A stretch of 64,000 nucleotides of DNA from Romanomermis culicivorax (GCA_963922205.1 CAWUHX010000324.1:1-64000), one strand, 5' to 3'. Shown: positions 34,859 through 48,239, counted from the first letter of the stretch. Notes: generated from the sequence alone by a model not told the origin. A program made the numbers and translations.

Positions 34859-37821
34859 TCATACAGTAGTTTGTGATTTGTTGTACGTTCCGGGAACGCT
34901 CGTCCGCGACGGTTTGATCGTCGCCTCGTCGCTCAAGAAGGACAAAACGACACAACCGATGCAGGCGAAGAAGATTAAGCAAAATAGCAGGCAGGCCGTC
35001 AAGGCAATGTAGAAGCACCATCCGTAAACTTGTTCCACCGTGACCGACAGGAACGTGAAAAAACGGAAATCCGATTCGTTGGCCCAACGTACGAATATGA
35101 CAATACCTGGAATGAAAAATTCATGTGAAAAAATTATGTGGCTACTCAGAGTTCGAAAGAGTAGGAAAGCAAATACTCACTTGATAAATTCTGGAATGAC
35201 ACATGTCATACTGCATATTACAGAGTAGGTTATTATATGATTACACAAACTCATTGCATTATTTACACAGAAATTCGCATAATAGTGTGAATAGTTGATC
35301 ATTTTGTCTGACATCAATATTTTGAAACCTCGAAAACTATATCATATGCAGTTGGTACATCACCGGTTACTATCCGAAATAGAGACGTCTGTTTTTTTCA
35401 AGATATCGTGAAACGTAGTACTCGCAGAACTTTTTGGCCAGGAAGACGGATCACGATTATATTACTTTCCGTTCCTTTTATTAAACTCTAGTTTTGTTGT
35501 AAAGAAATGTTCAAATTGGATACATTATAACCACGTTGGCAGAAGTTTGAATACCTGAAAAGTTAACACGTTGATATTTTATCATTTTTAGAGTTAGTTC
35601 TGACGTGAAATAAAATAATGTATTTCATGTTCTACAATTTCCTAGATTACTTGATTATTAGATAATTTTGGATTCCTGAATTATACAGATAATATGTCTT
35701 CTCAAAGTTGATAAAAAGGAGTCTAAATATCGGAATTGTACAAGCCTACCATTATTCCACAGAAATTATCAAATATTGTGAATATTCCTATGGTAACATT
35801 GAATTGTGTAGGTTCGTTGAACGGACTATTCATAACTATGTCATCCTGTTCGAATTTACACGTGCAAATTTCCTCGTGTCACCAGCCCTTTTTCCCAAGA
35901 TGAAAATGAGTCAAATGGGAATGTTTGTTGTAAAGTTTAACTGCGCCCAAAAAGAAAAGAGCAATTTAATTATAGTGCCTTTATTGCGTTCCTCATTTTC
36001 CAATGTTACCGTTTCAAATCATCTTTTAAATCTGCCATATTGTAACTCGTGCCAACGTAGTAGGGTGGAAAATTAATGCATTACATCTGGCAATTTTTAT
36101 TACTCCCAAAAGTCTGGGTCATTTTAAGAGTTTCACATCGACCAGTATCATTTTTATATTACCAATAACTGTCGTCTCAATGGTTACAATATTATAATTT
36201 TTGGAGTCATTTCAAAAATTGCTAGTTTTCAATCAAAAACGAACTTGTCTAGAAAAATTTTCGAGGTCGTCTACCGTAATACATATATATTCTTCCGGAC
36301 GTTTTCGCGGCCAAACTTCCGTAACGTACTGTCTATGAACATTATTATAATTCTGGGGCAGAAGATGGACGAAAAAATGTAGAAATGGGTTTTTGGACGT
36401 TCGAAATATTTTGAGACAAATGTGTCTCACCATAGATATCCGAATGTGCGAATAAGAAATGAAAAAAATGCAACAGTCCAAAGTCTTCAAATGGAAATTT
36501 TGATCAAATGAATCACATCGGGCTCTCGGTAAATCACTTGGATGGCTTATTCGAAATGAATTTTCCTCATAGAACCTCAATCATGCCGAATTATTTTAGC
36601 AGTTATTACGCACTTAGTTTCTCATAATCATGATTCAGTTATCTAGAAACTACTCAATCAAGCTCGGAAAATCGGCACTTTAATGCTTCACCTAATCGAT
36701 TATTCGTAAAAAACCAAGATTCGAAGCTATAACCATCAAATTTCTTGCCGTTTCACTGCAAATGTGAATTGTGCCGGTAAGCTTAGCAGTCTTTTGTTAC
36801 GGATTATGCACCAGGTTCAACGCATTGACCGACAGCAAAATTGGTTTCAAGAACTTACTATCTCTTCAATGAAACAGAGAAGCCTGTTGGAGAAGTAATA
36901 ACAGACCACAGAATTGCTCTCATTGATGTAGATTTTCCCTGCAGGTTGTTAAATGTGAACTACAACAGAAAAATGTTAAAATAAAAGCGGAATGTTCATC
37001 GAAAATTCTGTCATTCAATGGCCATGGTCTGCTCAGAGCATAACGTTTTTTCTCATATCCATCCGGTGATCATGGCAAGCTAGGAACTTGGCACAAACAT
37101 TTGAATTGATTAACTAGCTGAAGTTTCACAGGCACTTTAACAATTTTCGGGCAAGATTTGGAAGTTTCTAGCAATAGTAGACAATACAAGAGCTCCAAAA
37201 AAACGGTATTGAATAACGATATCAGAGCTTCCCCAGTAATTGATTCACGACTGTTGTAGGAGTAAGTTGAACTCCTAAAATAGCTTATAGTGTGAGAGAT
37301 AGTGACTCGAGGGTTTAGAACTGTTCGGCTATGGAACAACTATTGTTTGTCACTCTATTCGCTCTCCACTCACTTGATATTGAAAGTAATGCGCTACAAA
37401 AAGCGAAAATTGTGGCCAGAAACGCGAACAACCTGCCCATGCAGCAAAAAGCCGAAAATAGGAAAATCGAGCACAACAAGCCTCCGATGCACGCCACACC
37501 CATCAGAATCATGATCTGCTCTTGCCACGGATATACGTCGTATTCCCGCTGTTGTTGGAATGGGTTGTTTAACGTACGGCGGTGAATTTTATCGAATTTC
37601 CAGAAGCAGGACCATTGACTACTGAACATCACCGTAGATGGGACAACGTTTTTTTCGCAATTGCGCAACAAACCGTGGTGTACTTGTTCGCCGTTTTGCG
37701 GCTGCGCGGCCACCAACCAACCGGACGAAAACATGGCGGTGATGGTCAAACCTACGGCCAGGCACAATAGAATGACGCATAGGAAAGCGAGGCTGATTTT
37801 TAAGCATTTGAAGAAAGCCAT
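34859..37821 (-). CDS. Clc-like/claudin-like four-span membrane protein, short-tailed paralogue
   Basis: Minus-strand exons 37374-37821 and 34859-35106 join in phase 1 across a 2.27 kb intron (donor AA/GTGAGT, acceptor TTTTTCATTCCAG) and give 231 residues. Four hydrophobic spans lie at about 10-33, 103-122, 127-148 and 176-202. The first loop has SSGW...HHGLLRNC...CFWKF, matching the paralogue at 15880-18959. The second exon begins with FVRWANESDFRFFTFLSVTVEQVYGW; its paralogue has FARWSYESDYRFYIF. The tail is short and ends QTTV, again a class I PDZ-ligand pattern, but lacks the Gly-rich extension. It is presumably at the plasma membrane. The intron contains a 115-codon open frame (36233-36580) not taken as real. 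Confidence 0.85.
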
Positions 37822-39780
37822 GATATAACTGCAGCTGAAAAAATAGAAGTTTAAAAAGAAGTTTGAGAGGGGTTTATAGCATCTTCACTTCACAAATTTT
37901 TTGGGAAGACCTGACCAGACCATAGCATTGCCGCAGATGAGTATGACTGTCTTTGAGGTTGTCTTTAAATGCAGCTCAGCAGTGCTAATGGTGATGCCCA
38001 GGCTGTTGCGCTTAGTTGCAAACAAAAGCCTTGAAACCGGGTCTCTTAGCCTGGGAGCTCAACAACTTTAAAATGCGGCCTTACATAATTTATTGACCTT
38101 GTTATTCGTAATATTTTAAGAAGAGCTTTTGATTCAAAATTTGTGAAGAGGCTCAATACCGTTCGATTCTCACTATGCTTCATGAAGTAAAACACACAAA
38201 ATATTTTTTTGAGATATATCGGACGGCAGGAGAATTCAATCGCAGATCAAGTTTCCGTGATTCCGTAATAAAAGTTATTCAAAATCATTTGGTACTCAAG
38301 TAAATAGAATAAGGTCACTTTCCTCCCTTTGCATCATTAGATGAATACAGTTCCGCGTCATGCATAAAATTAAAACATGCATTTCAGTAAAGTGGTAACA
38401 AGAAATTCAGATCTAAGAGACTGAAGGAAACAATTTCGAAGATTACATTCCTTCGAAAATTCATTCATACATTAGATATTTGTGCAACATTCACCCCGAA
38501 TCGAACGAGGGAGGTGCTTCAGTGGGTGAGAGCAAACTTTGCGTGGATGTCCCACTATATCTCCTATTATATGTATAATTATATCTGATAAAGTCGAAAA
38601 TTCAACATAAACACGAATAGTTTCTACACTAAGTATCAAGTAAAAAGAAATAATGACCATCGAAAACTTTAATTTTGTTCAGGAACAGTCATCAGAAAAT
38701 TAGCTGAAAATCTGCGCTGAGAAAACTGCAGTCATCTTGAAAACGATAATTTTTGGAGAAAAAGTGCAGGCTGACCAAACTAAGTATTTGAAGATCAACA
38801 GGAAGTGTATATAATTATTCCGGAGAGAAATAAATTTGAATTAAGAGTAAATGACGTAAAAACTTCCTGACGTTGATATGACACTGACTAAGGGGAAAAT
38901 GGTTCAAATAGCTGAACAGATGTCAAATCTGATAGTGATTGAAATGACGCACTCAAATAGAAAATACTAAAATCGCAGCTGCACTATGTAGAGCATAAGA
39001 CACAACGGTATCCTAAAATTTGTCACTGAACTCGAAAAATATGAACCATGAAAAAATAGGCATGAATCATCCATGGCGACCGGCGTGTTATACAGTCGAA
39101 AAAATTTTTTTTCTATAAAAACAGTAACAAATTTAGTGTTTTTGTACACGCTGAAGAGACATTGTTCTGTCACGCAGGCCCAGTACGCATGGTATACGAT
39201 ACCAAAAATCGCAAAAATGCACTTCGCGGTATGAGTAATGGGGCTTCAGTTTTTCCATAACCGGTTTCACGGCGTATATGATTCAAGGGAAGTCGAAGTT
39301 TGAAAATGTTATTCAGTGAGCGGTGTTTTTTGAATACACGAGAAAAAAACGTCATTTCTTGGAAAATAAGCCAGAAAACTTGAATGTTTCTGTCAACGTG
39401 GTTTTACAATATGCAGAGTTTGACATTTGAATCACTGAGAAATGATAATGAATACATAAATCCAGCTGTTTCCAACATTGATGAGTATAATCGCAAGACG
39501 CACATCATCAAGAAAATGTAGTGATAAATCTGATCAAATGTTTAGTCAACGTATAGTTCATACCGAAGGGACATTTATCATGTGATTGTGCTGGTCAGAA
39601 CGCAAAATCGTGCTATATATCATATCGACAGTAACCCGAGTATCCGAATTTTCAGGGTTTGGATTCTACACTTTTTGAGATGATCGATGCAACGAGGTCA
39701 CAGCCAAACATCTATTCGAAATTGAGGAGGGCTCGTTTACTCTAATCAATAAATTTTTCCTTTCACGATACAGCGTCCTT
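37822..39780. other. Intergenic, 5' flank of the Clc-like gene
   Basis: AT-rich with no supported gene. A GC-richer tract around 37900-38060 has no clear frame. Confidence 0.4.
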
Positions 39781-39798
39781 GATGATCACTGTTTTCAA

Positions 39799-42700
39799 TC
39801 ATTTCAAGATTATCGAAATCGACTTCCTGATCTCCATTAAGGCTACGTTTACCGAAACTCCATTTGCTGAATCGATCATTTCAAACCTGATGGTTCTGCT
39901 TGCTTTGAGTGTGATGGTGCAGAGCGGCTGCATCCTGATTGGCAAGACAACCATCTCGATCGTCGTGGTCTTTGGGGCACAAGTCACATTCAGTCTGGGG
40001 GGTATCCTGATGATCTCTTTCACACTGGCATCTGTCATCTTGTTGGTAGGAATTGTGTCAGGTGCATCTTTGGTCGTGAGAGGTAGTAGGATCTGTTCCA
40101 CGAGATTGAACCCATGTATGTTTTGAATCGTTAGCTGCATTGGCCGCATCAAGGTGGTATAATGAGTGATGGCAGCTGATGTGTGCTTTGTCAGGGTGAC
40201 CATCGGCTGTGTAGATGCGCCAGCCATAGCAGTGCTGGCACAACCAGCCATTTCAGTGCATTCACAGCTGCAGTGTCTTTATTCTGCATGCTGTTTGCAT
40301 CTTTTCATTGTTCATTCAGTAGGAGTTTTTTAATGTTCTGCACAGGAACTACCGAGCGGCAGCCTATATTTTTTGAGTGGTTTATCCAACATAAAGGCCT
40401 TGTAGGACTTTCGATACTCCACTTCATCTTATTGTTGAGTTTTGCATTTAACAGAATGTTTTTAATGAGTCGGTTTCAAGACTGGTTGGCTGTGGCGGCC
40501 CAATGATGTCCTATAGTCTGTTTTTTATTAAATGCTTCCGAATAGAAAAGTGACACAAATCGGTACTGCCGTCAAAATTGTTTACTTAAAGTTCTTACTG
40601 TAAAATTTTTCACTCGAAAAATTGGTAAAGGTTAGATCAGCATGTTCACAAATTTCCAGCCCACATGAACTATTGTTCATCAGAAAATCGCAAAAATCTG
40701 AAATATTACTTGCTTTCCACTCATTTGGAAGCATTTCAAGAAAAACAGACTATAGATGTGTGCGGCTGCTGTACAACATTCATCTGTGCAGTCAGTAGTG
40801 ATAACACAGCAATTAGCTGAGACACCAATTTTGCATTAATTGGCGCCATTAGCACCAATGGCACCAGCTGTAGTTAATGTCTAATGATTGTGGGCATTGT
40901 TTGCATTTGGGCCATGATAGCTGGCATCAAAATTCCATGTATGCGATTGCCGAGGATTGGCAAGTAATCATGCTAATGATTCTATTGGCGTAACATATTG
41001 GCTCCAGGGGCTGTGGCCAAATCTTTTGATTGCTGATCCAAAATGAATTGTTGAGAGAAAGGGATCAGTGGAACAAAACTGGTGGCTGTGACGATGCCAA
41101 TGAGCAGGGGGCCAGGCAAAGTGGCTGATGGGTTCAAATAGACCGAGGGGTTGAAAGCTGGGTTTACAACCTCCATCGCTAATTCAGTGTCAATAGTCGT
41201 TTCTTCAGGAATATTGGTGAGGGACTTGTCTGATATGTTCATTTGAACTTCTTTTTCACCGTCGACAGGCATAGTGGGTGTGATATGTTCTATATTGGCG
41301 AGCATTAGTTTTAATCAATCATTCATGGTCAGTGCCAAAGCCATTAGGTCCGACTGTGACACCGGACCAGTCAGAGATGATGTGACTATGCTGACAGGTA
41401 ACTTGGCAATGTTGAGGTCAAATATGGGCATTTCCAATAATTTGTCATCAGACAGTTCCATATCACACTCTGTAGTTGGCAAGGAATAACAGTATGGGAA
41501 GACGGGAGAGACTTCGCTCTTGTGGTCAATTTGTCTCAGCAAATGGGAATACAAGTGGAATGGACCATGCGAGTTAAATTGATAGTAGTCATCAATGAGG
41601 ATGACTTTGGTGGCAATGGCTTCCATCTAAAATTCATGGCAAATGAGGGGCTGTAGTGTGAAATAGTTGCAAATGTAGATGCCAAGGTCTTCATGGATCA
41701 CAGGTTCTTTTTTGGGGAAATATTGATCCAGGCGATCAAATCGTGATAGGGTGCCCTGTCCTGATTGCACCACACAAAGCAGTTGATGTCAGAGCAGGCA
41801 GCAATGTCGAGAGCTTTGGTGTGGATGGTCAAGATTCTGTTGATGTGGGTGAACCACATGGTGGAACAGGGTGATGCTATAGCCACGGCCAATGGCACAG
41901 TAGCCGTCATCCTGTTGAGCCAGCAGTCCTTGGCCTGAAAAATACAAAGCAGGGTTTCCGAGCTATACATATAATGGTTACCCAGATGTTGTGGTTCGCA
42001 TATCGACTGGTCAGGTGCAAGGTATTCTGTGCAAATAATCATAATTTCACAAGGAAGCAGTTGGGGTGCCAGGTTTACAAGTCATTTGCAGATGTTGAGT
42101 TTGTAGTTTGTAGAGATGGGACAGCTGATCAATTCATATAGTCACAGCAGGAGTTTGAACTGCATGGTGCTGGTAGTAGTATCAATCCTTGTCATCATCA
42201 GAGTTGGTAGCAGATCCACTCTATTCATTGTATCATTGTTTATTCTTCTTTTTCAGTGTTTTGGCCTTTTCAGGTTTCATGATCAATTTAGGTGGATTGT
42301 ATGTGTTAGCAGCTTTGGAGGATTGAAACTGTTCTCCGGCATACCTAAAAAAACTCTGATAGTGGTTGGTGGTGATACAATGATACAAGAAAAATTCAAA
42401 GGAGCAGAGAACTTCATCATGCATGACCCAGGGTAGAGCAATCTGCAACTGTGTGGGTACACAGCGGCTCCAGCTTCAGGCAGAATGGAATCCAACAGGA
42501 CGCCGTTGAATTTGACAATCATCATTTCGGCCAGCTGACTGATGTCAACAGCTGCCAAAGAATTGTGAGGGTAGAGCGATGCAGCTTCATGAATGTCGGG
42601 GATAAACCTGTATCCACTGAATGTGAAAAAGAACAATATTAGGCTGTATACATCGAGTATGGTGTAGGTGAGAGCTTTGGTGGGCCAGGGTGAGAGATTC

Positions 42701-44060
42701 GAAACATTGATGTACTGTAGTGCTTGCTCGAACTTTAGTGTGAAATGTAGCATATCCAGCACCCACATCATGGAAATGGCAGTGTTAAGTGTGGATCTTT
42801 TAGGCATAAATCTGATTCTCTGAGCCAGAGTGGCTGGGATAGATTGATATTTTGGATAACTTATTGATTGTTGAAATAAACAGCCTCGACAATGCCACAC
42901 ATAGATACCATACCAGTCCTCAGTTCCATTGTAGGAAAGTAGGATGATATGATCACCATCAAGGAGAATGATCTTTAAATCTTTGAATCTTTGGGGATTC
43001 CCAAAAAAATTTTGAAAATAAATGTTATCCAGTTGGGAAATGCTAGTTGTATGTAGCATGAATGGTCACCATGGTGTTGGCTGGCATAGGGATAGTGGAC
43101 TTGAAGCTTTATATATTGACAGTTTGAATGGATTCGATGTCAGATCCAATGAGGGTTTAGCCCTAGAAATTTGGCGTGGTCTGGGTGGAGAGATGCCTCC
43201 AAACTTCTGGGTGCTAGGAAAACTGGCAGTGACAAAATGTTGGGTGATTGCACCTACAGCGAAATGTATTACAGCTCAAGGTCAGCAGTTTGGTAGAGTC
43301 ATTTGATGTTGTGTTCTGAATGAGGCAGTGAGTAGAAAGATGATTAAGAAATGTTTCAGTCCGAGAAAAACGCTTCAAAGTTGTGTCATATCCAAAGGTT
43401 GACCTCTTAAGTAATTTAAAACCAAAAGATTTGACTTTACACCAAGAAAACTTTAGTTTGGGAGGTTCTGCAGATGGCTGCAACATGGGCAGCGATGTCA
43501 CCAAGTCTTGTTGATTACAGTCATTCCACTTGAGCAAGGCGAAGAGAAAGGGCACATTGACCAGTTGGGTGGCAGGCTGATGTGTCCAAATTGGGCACAA
43601 GCTAGGCCATAGCTAGAAAATTATGGAAATCGTGACAGCTTACTATGGACCTTCTTGTGATACAGCATGGGGGAACAAGTGTCAAGTAGAGTCTCAAGTT
43701 ACAGGTCAAAGGGCATGCACATAAAAGAAGTTAGAAAGAGTGCATGCATGTTAGAAGAAATAGAGTACCATCACAGCAAAAGGGAAGGTCATTTTGATGG
43801 GTCTGCTGATGGGCTCAGCCAAAATAATGTTCATCGTCATTGATCAACTCCTTATATGGGGCAGGTTCCTTGGTGGCTGATGATGTTGAAGGGGTGGACA
43901 CGTTGATGAGATGCGAAAGAGAGGCTGGAGAAAGTGACTCTTTGGCAAGAATAAAAATTAAACTATCAATAATAAGCCTACATGCATATAAAGGGTAGGG
44001 GGTAAACCTGTTACCTGAGACTGTGGACACCCAGCCTGACCCCAAAAAATCATCCAACAC
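39799..44060 (-). pseudogene. Third coding region after integrase, possible env-like
   Basis: Follows integrase in the minus direction as broken open frames: 43815-44060, 43214-43600, 42283-43059 (258 codons, the longest), 41698-42042, 41315-41626, 40982-41305 and, beyond an inserted MITE, 39799-40251. Several segments are Cys-rich (DWYGIYVWHCRGC, CSDINCFVWCNQD) and several are hydrophobic. In Ty3/gypsy elements a third frame downstream of integrase is often an envelope-like gene, but no family motif is recognised here. The identity is an inference from position. It may equally be an unrelated captured gene. It is too damaged to encode a full product. Confidence 0.4.
40511..40755 (+). mobile_element. 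MITE, best complete copy of the CTATAG family
   Basis: Left terminus CTATAGTCTGTTTTTTATTAAATGCTTCC and right terminus GGAAGCATTTCAAGAAAAACAGACTATAG are inverted repeats of about 28 bases. Length 245, no coding frame. It interrupts the 3' coding region of the old retroelement, so it is younger than that element. Confidence 0.8.
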
Positions 44061-44204
44061 CCCCCAGAACTTTTTTTAAGGCAGCTTTTTTGATGATTTT
44101 TGTGCATGTTTTGTATGAAAAACAACCCTTGCAGAACGTTTTTTTGTTTTTTTGCTCACCCATCCCCCCAACCTTTCTGGATAAAACATACCTGTAAGAC
44201 CTCC

Positions 44205-44475
44205 GACCAGTTAGGGGGGGGGGTAAATCCGAAATTTTGTGGGGGGGTAAATCCTAAATTTTGTGGGGGGGGGGGGTAGAAAAAAGTGGAAATTTTTCCC
44301 AAAAAAGGCCAAAAAACATACACTTTTTGGCAAATTTTTTAATTTTTTCCAAAATGGGGCGGGGGGGGGTTGGGGGGGGGTAAATGATTTTGGGTACTGG
44401 GTTGGCCAAGTTCGGGGGGGTCCCCCCCAACCCCCCCAAGTACAGGTATGGGATAAAAGTCCGAGGACCCTCCCC
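44205..44475 (+). repeat. G-run tract with quadruplex potential
   Basis: Several G runs of 7-10 bases (near 44213-44223, 44242-44248, 44264-44273, 44360-44369, 44373-44382, 44414-44420) alternate with TAAATCC(T/G)AAATTTTGTG repeats, and C runs follow at 44422-44444. Frames here (Pro-rich or Gly-rich) are translations of the runs. Run lengths are unreliable in assemblies. Confidence 0.75.
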
Positions 44476-45459
44476 ATTGGGAAATTTTTGCCATGGGTAT
44501 CTGATAATAAGCCATTGAAAAGTGAAAGAAGTGTAAAGTTGGAGTTGTGCAAACTGATGTTAACCACTACGCACTAGGAACAAAAATATTAAGCTAGGGG
44601 ATTTGGAAGTCAACCTTTACCATCTGATCTTATGAGAGTGAAGGGTATGTTTTGAGCAAAAAACAAGTTGAATGACCACTGGTGCAACAGAACCCAATAC
44701 TAAAGATCTGACCTACTCCTAAAGATGAAAAATTGTGAAAGTGTGGAGTGTAGATGCTGTAACTGAGTGATGGTGTAAAGTAGGGCAATGGGTGATGGTG
44801 AACACATAGAGTGTAAACCAGCCATAGGAATGTCCGAGATCAGCTAGGGTACTGAAAAATGGTCTTCCTCATCAATTTCACCATGATCTAAAGTAGAAAA
44901 ATAAAAGCATCATTAAAGTTAAAAAATTATGTACAAATATGAGTGTAACAAACACCTATGAAAATTAATTACATAAATCATTGACTGTGATGGTGGGTAT
45001 GGGTGGGGCATGGTGGGCGGCTGGCTTCAGTCAGTAAAGTGTCTCTGGCCAGTCACGGTATGAAGGGTTTAACTCCCAAAATTGAAACATGTTGAGGATG
45101 GCCAGGCACATCCAGGGCATAAATTGTGACTGTAATGTTAGTTATGTCTGTTTGGATGAATAGTCCAATGAAATCTGGTTGAATTCTATTACCTTTGTGA
45201 TTGTTGACCAAAAGCATGAGGTCACTGATGCTGATCTCTCATTTTGGAGCTTTTTGGTCATAATACTTCTTGCTGGTGTTAGCAGCCTTGTCAAGGTTCA
45301 TTTTGACAGATTCGTACATATTCAATTCTGCATGCATTAGGATGTGTTGATACACATTATAGTTGAGTGTTAGGGTGAGGCATCATGTGCCATCATTGTT
45401 GAAGGTAATTTTATATTCGTAACCCATGTAAATAATTTGAATGACAAGTGGTGCCTCGA

Positions 45460-46050
45460 GGTGTGGGGCCTTGTGTTATAGGCCAAATCGGCATACAGGA
45501 GGTAGAGTTCCTAATTGTTGGATCAATGGTGGTATATTTCTTCAGTTGGGAAATGAGCATTTAATTGAAATTTTCAACCCTGCTGTTACACTGTGGATGG
45601 TAGGCTGTCATTTTTATCTTTCATATCATCAATAGATCACAAATTTCCTTCATCAGTTTGGACCTGAAACATCTACTTTGATCTGACTAGAGGATCATCA
45701 GACTGCCGTGGTTGAGGATGATAGTATTGACAAAACATTCAATGATCCTAGATGCTTTCTGGTTGGGGATGAGATGCACCAGGACCCATTTCATAAAATA
45801 ATCCTGAAACACAAATTTGTATGGACGTTTGTCACTAATGGGTGAAATATTGACTAAGTCCTTAGCAATGATTAAAAAAGGGTACATCTCTTAGATAGGC
45901 AATAACGGCATGCAAATTTTACACAACTTGATCCAGTTGCAGACAGCTTCTTCAGTATGAGGCCACCAAAAATAATTTTTGATGGCTGCCAGCATATGGT
46001 TGAACCCTTGATGGTTCATGATCTTGGTGCCTTGGAAATATTGAAGATTT
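45460..46050 (-). pseudogene. Integrase relic of the old Ty3-like element
   Basis: The zinc-binding region is visible (NHQG...FWWP...CKIC), then [33 protein letters not shown], matching the younger element's catalytic core, and YHPQCN.RVENFN near 45590. The first zinc His is Gln (FQG for FHG). Frame changes and stops interrupt it at least three times. Intact integrases insert the DNA copy into the genome. Confidence 0.8.
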
Positions 46051-46069
46051 TTTGTCGTATTGTCATTTT

Positions 46070-47580
46070 TATTTCCAATTCTGTTTTATTCCTCACTTCA
46101 CATTCTCACACACTTTACAACCAGGGATATGCATGTTTGTACCATGTTATTGCATGATACACTGGGTTGACGCAATTACTGTAGTAATTGCATCTAAGCT
46201 TGGTCAGTGATTCATTATATTCATATTATAAGAAATTATCCAATTGTCTTCTCTTGCTCTCTCTGCAAATAAAATTAGGTATGCATTCAGCCTGCAATCC
46301 GAATTCTTTTATGATTTCTGCAGTGGTGCAGCATTTTTTGATATATTCTTCCACATATATTCTTCCATAATGTGTCAGTCCTTTATTCAGAACTTTTAAA
46401 TCAATTATTTTTATTATTTTAAAATTTTAAAATGTCTAGTCAGAAAACTATAAATTCATTAAAATTTATCATTTTTCCTATATTCCCTATTGTGCTTTTT
46501 GGGGAAAAAAATTCAAGGGTAAAAATTTTTTGGCTCCTTCCTGATTTGGGCAAGAATGTTTTGGGGATTGGATATAGAAAAGATGCATTTTAATGCATTT
46601 TGAAAGGTCATAATCTCAAAATTTTCTGTCGCTTCACCCTGGTTATAACTTTAGTAATCATTATTATGTATAACCTAGCTTAGGCCTGGCTTTTGCATGT
46701 CTACCTTCACTTATCACTTAACCTATAATAGTTTCCATCATCTTTAATGTATTATCTCATGTTTTAATCGGTAATCTTCAATATTTTATCTCGATATGTA
46801 ATGTAGATTCACATTTTTTCCTTGGCACATTTTTTGAGAAAGATTATTACGTCAAGTCTCTAAACTTTTTGGAGCAATTATCCCTTTCTTAATGTAAAAT
46901 CAAATCGAAAGCTTCATGGAAGCAGTTTTTGGAAATTTCAACTCTTCTTACTCATATCTTTTAAGCCAAGTTCATGGGAGTTTATGAATAAATTACTAGC
47001 TTTGAAATTTTCCAAATAATCAAATTCTAGAAATGATGACTTTTTAATGCAAAATTCGATACCAATTCTTTAAATTATTGTCTGGAAAATTGATTTTCCA
47101 GCATCATAGGATGTGAATACCCGAAAAATTTAATATCTTTTTTAGGCTCTTACTTGTCATTTTAGAGGACTTAACCATCAATTTCTCATTTAATTCAAAG
47201 TCATTATGCTCTTTGGTAGATTGCTGGAAAATTTGTTCCACAATGCTTGTAGATTTGACCTCAATCAAACTCAAAAATCTCTTTTTTTCCTCAATTTCAA
47301 TGAATTAATGGCTCTAAAAACACCAGAAGGTTTGAAAAAGCTCAAAAATACATAAATAAAGCATCTGTGAGCATTTTCAAGTGAAAAAACGACTTTGGGA
47401 AAATGGGGGAAAAATTTGACCACTTTCTCAATTTGAGGAAAGGACTCAAGGGAAAAAACAGTAGTAACAAGTGCTGCAACTTTTTTTGACTCTTCTGCAC
47501 TGTCCAGAAAGCCAGGTGCAAAAAAACATTGGTTAGCATAGTGGCTGATTAGATCTTTTCATTCTCTTTATTAATTAAAA
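46070..47580. other. Unrecognisable AT-rich tract where RT core and RNase H should be
   Basis: The distance from the last RT-start match to the first integrase match is about 1.5 kb, nearly the same as in the younger element. Yet no RT catalytic motif or RNase H motif can be read in any minus-strand frame. Either a replacement or extreme decay is possible. Confidence 0.5.
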
Positions 47581-47589
47581 CCAAGCTCA

Positions 47590-47995
47590 ATTTCTACACT
47601 GATGTGGAACAGCAGAGAAGCCCATGGAGATCATGAGGGCTCAATTAATTTGTTATTAAGCATCTCTTGTATATGATAGCAAACAATTGGGCACTGCTCT
47701 GTAGTGGTGATACAGTAATAGCATGAGACAGGTTTAGCATGGCTGGTGCCAAGGTTGGTAGTCAATTCGTTTGTGAAAGTCAGTTTGTCACAGGGCAAGC
47801 TGCTGCAAACGTCTGCCTTTTTCCAGAGCATACCGAGGGCTTCACCCGTTTGAGCAGCATTAACCAAGGTTTTTTCTGTCATTCTGTTGAGTTTAATTTC
47901 GAGTTTCTGTTTGTCGGCATGATGAGGTAAGATATATCTTGCACTGCTGGTTCATGGTCTGTCAGATCATGGTCAGATGTGGCAACCAAAACCTA
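47590..47995 (-). pseudogene. Protease-RT junction relic of the old Ty3-like element
   Basis: VLVATSDHDLTDHEPAV near 47970 matches the younger element's VASLSDHEDDNEPATLV, and TNLGTSHAKPVSCYYC..EQCPIVCYHIQEMLNNKLIEP matches its RT N-terminus. After that SPWAS..F is still visible, then similarity stops near 47585. Stops and frame changes interrupt it. Confidence 0.75.
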
Positions 47996-48239
47996 GCCAT
48001 TGCTATCCTGGATTGGGACAGCCATAGACTCGAACATATGCTTTGCAAGGGCAATGATTTGATTCAGGCAGAGTTTGATGCTATTTGTTGATGAATAGAA
48101 GTGGATATGGGCCTTAAAGTGACCTGGAATATTGCTGTTTTGACTGGAGAATGGCGATGGCTTAACGTTGATCTAGTGATTGAATAATCAAATCCAGAAT
48201 CAGTGCTTCAGTTGAAAGGAATACACTACCAATGATCTT

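Noticed and set aside
36233-36580. 115-codon minus-strand open frame inside a Clc-like intron
   Set aside because: No family motif and no splice borders; a spliced exon here would break the phase of the host gene.
39799-40251. Thr-rich minus-strand frame considered as an independent host gene
   Set aside because: It continues the direction and composition of the old retroelement beyond the inserted MITE, so it is listed with that element.
44211-44577. Gly- or Pro-rich open frames on both strands
   Set aside because: They are translations of G and C runs; frames on both strands open at once.
46900-47600. RT motifs expected in the old element
   Set aside because: No YxDD or QG(V/F)-type motif could be read in any frame, so no RT core is claimed.
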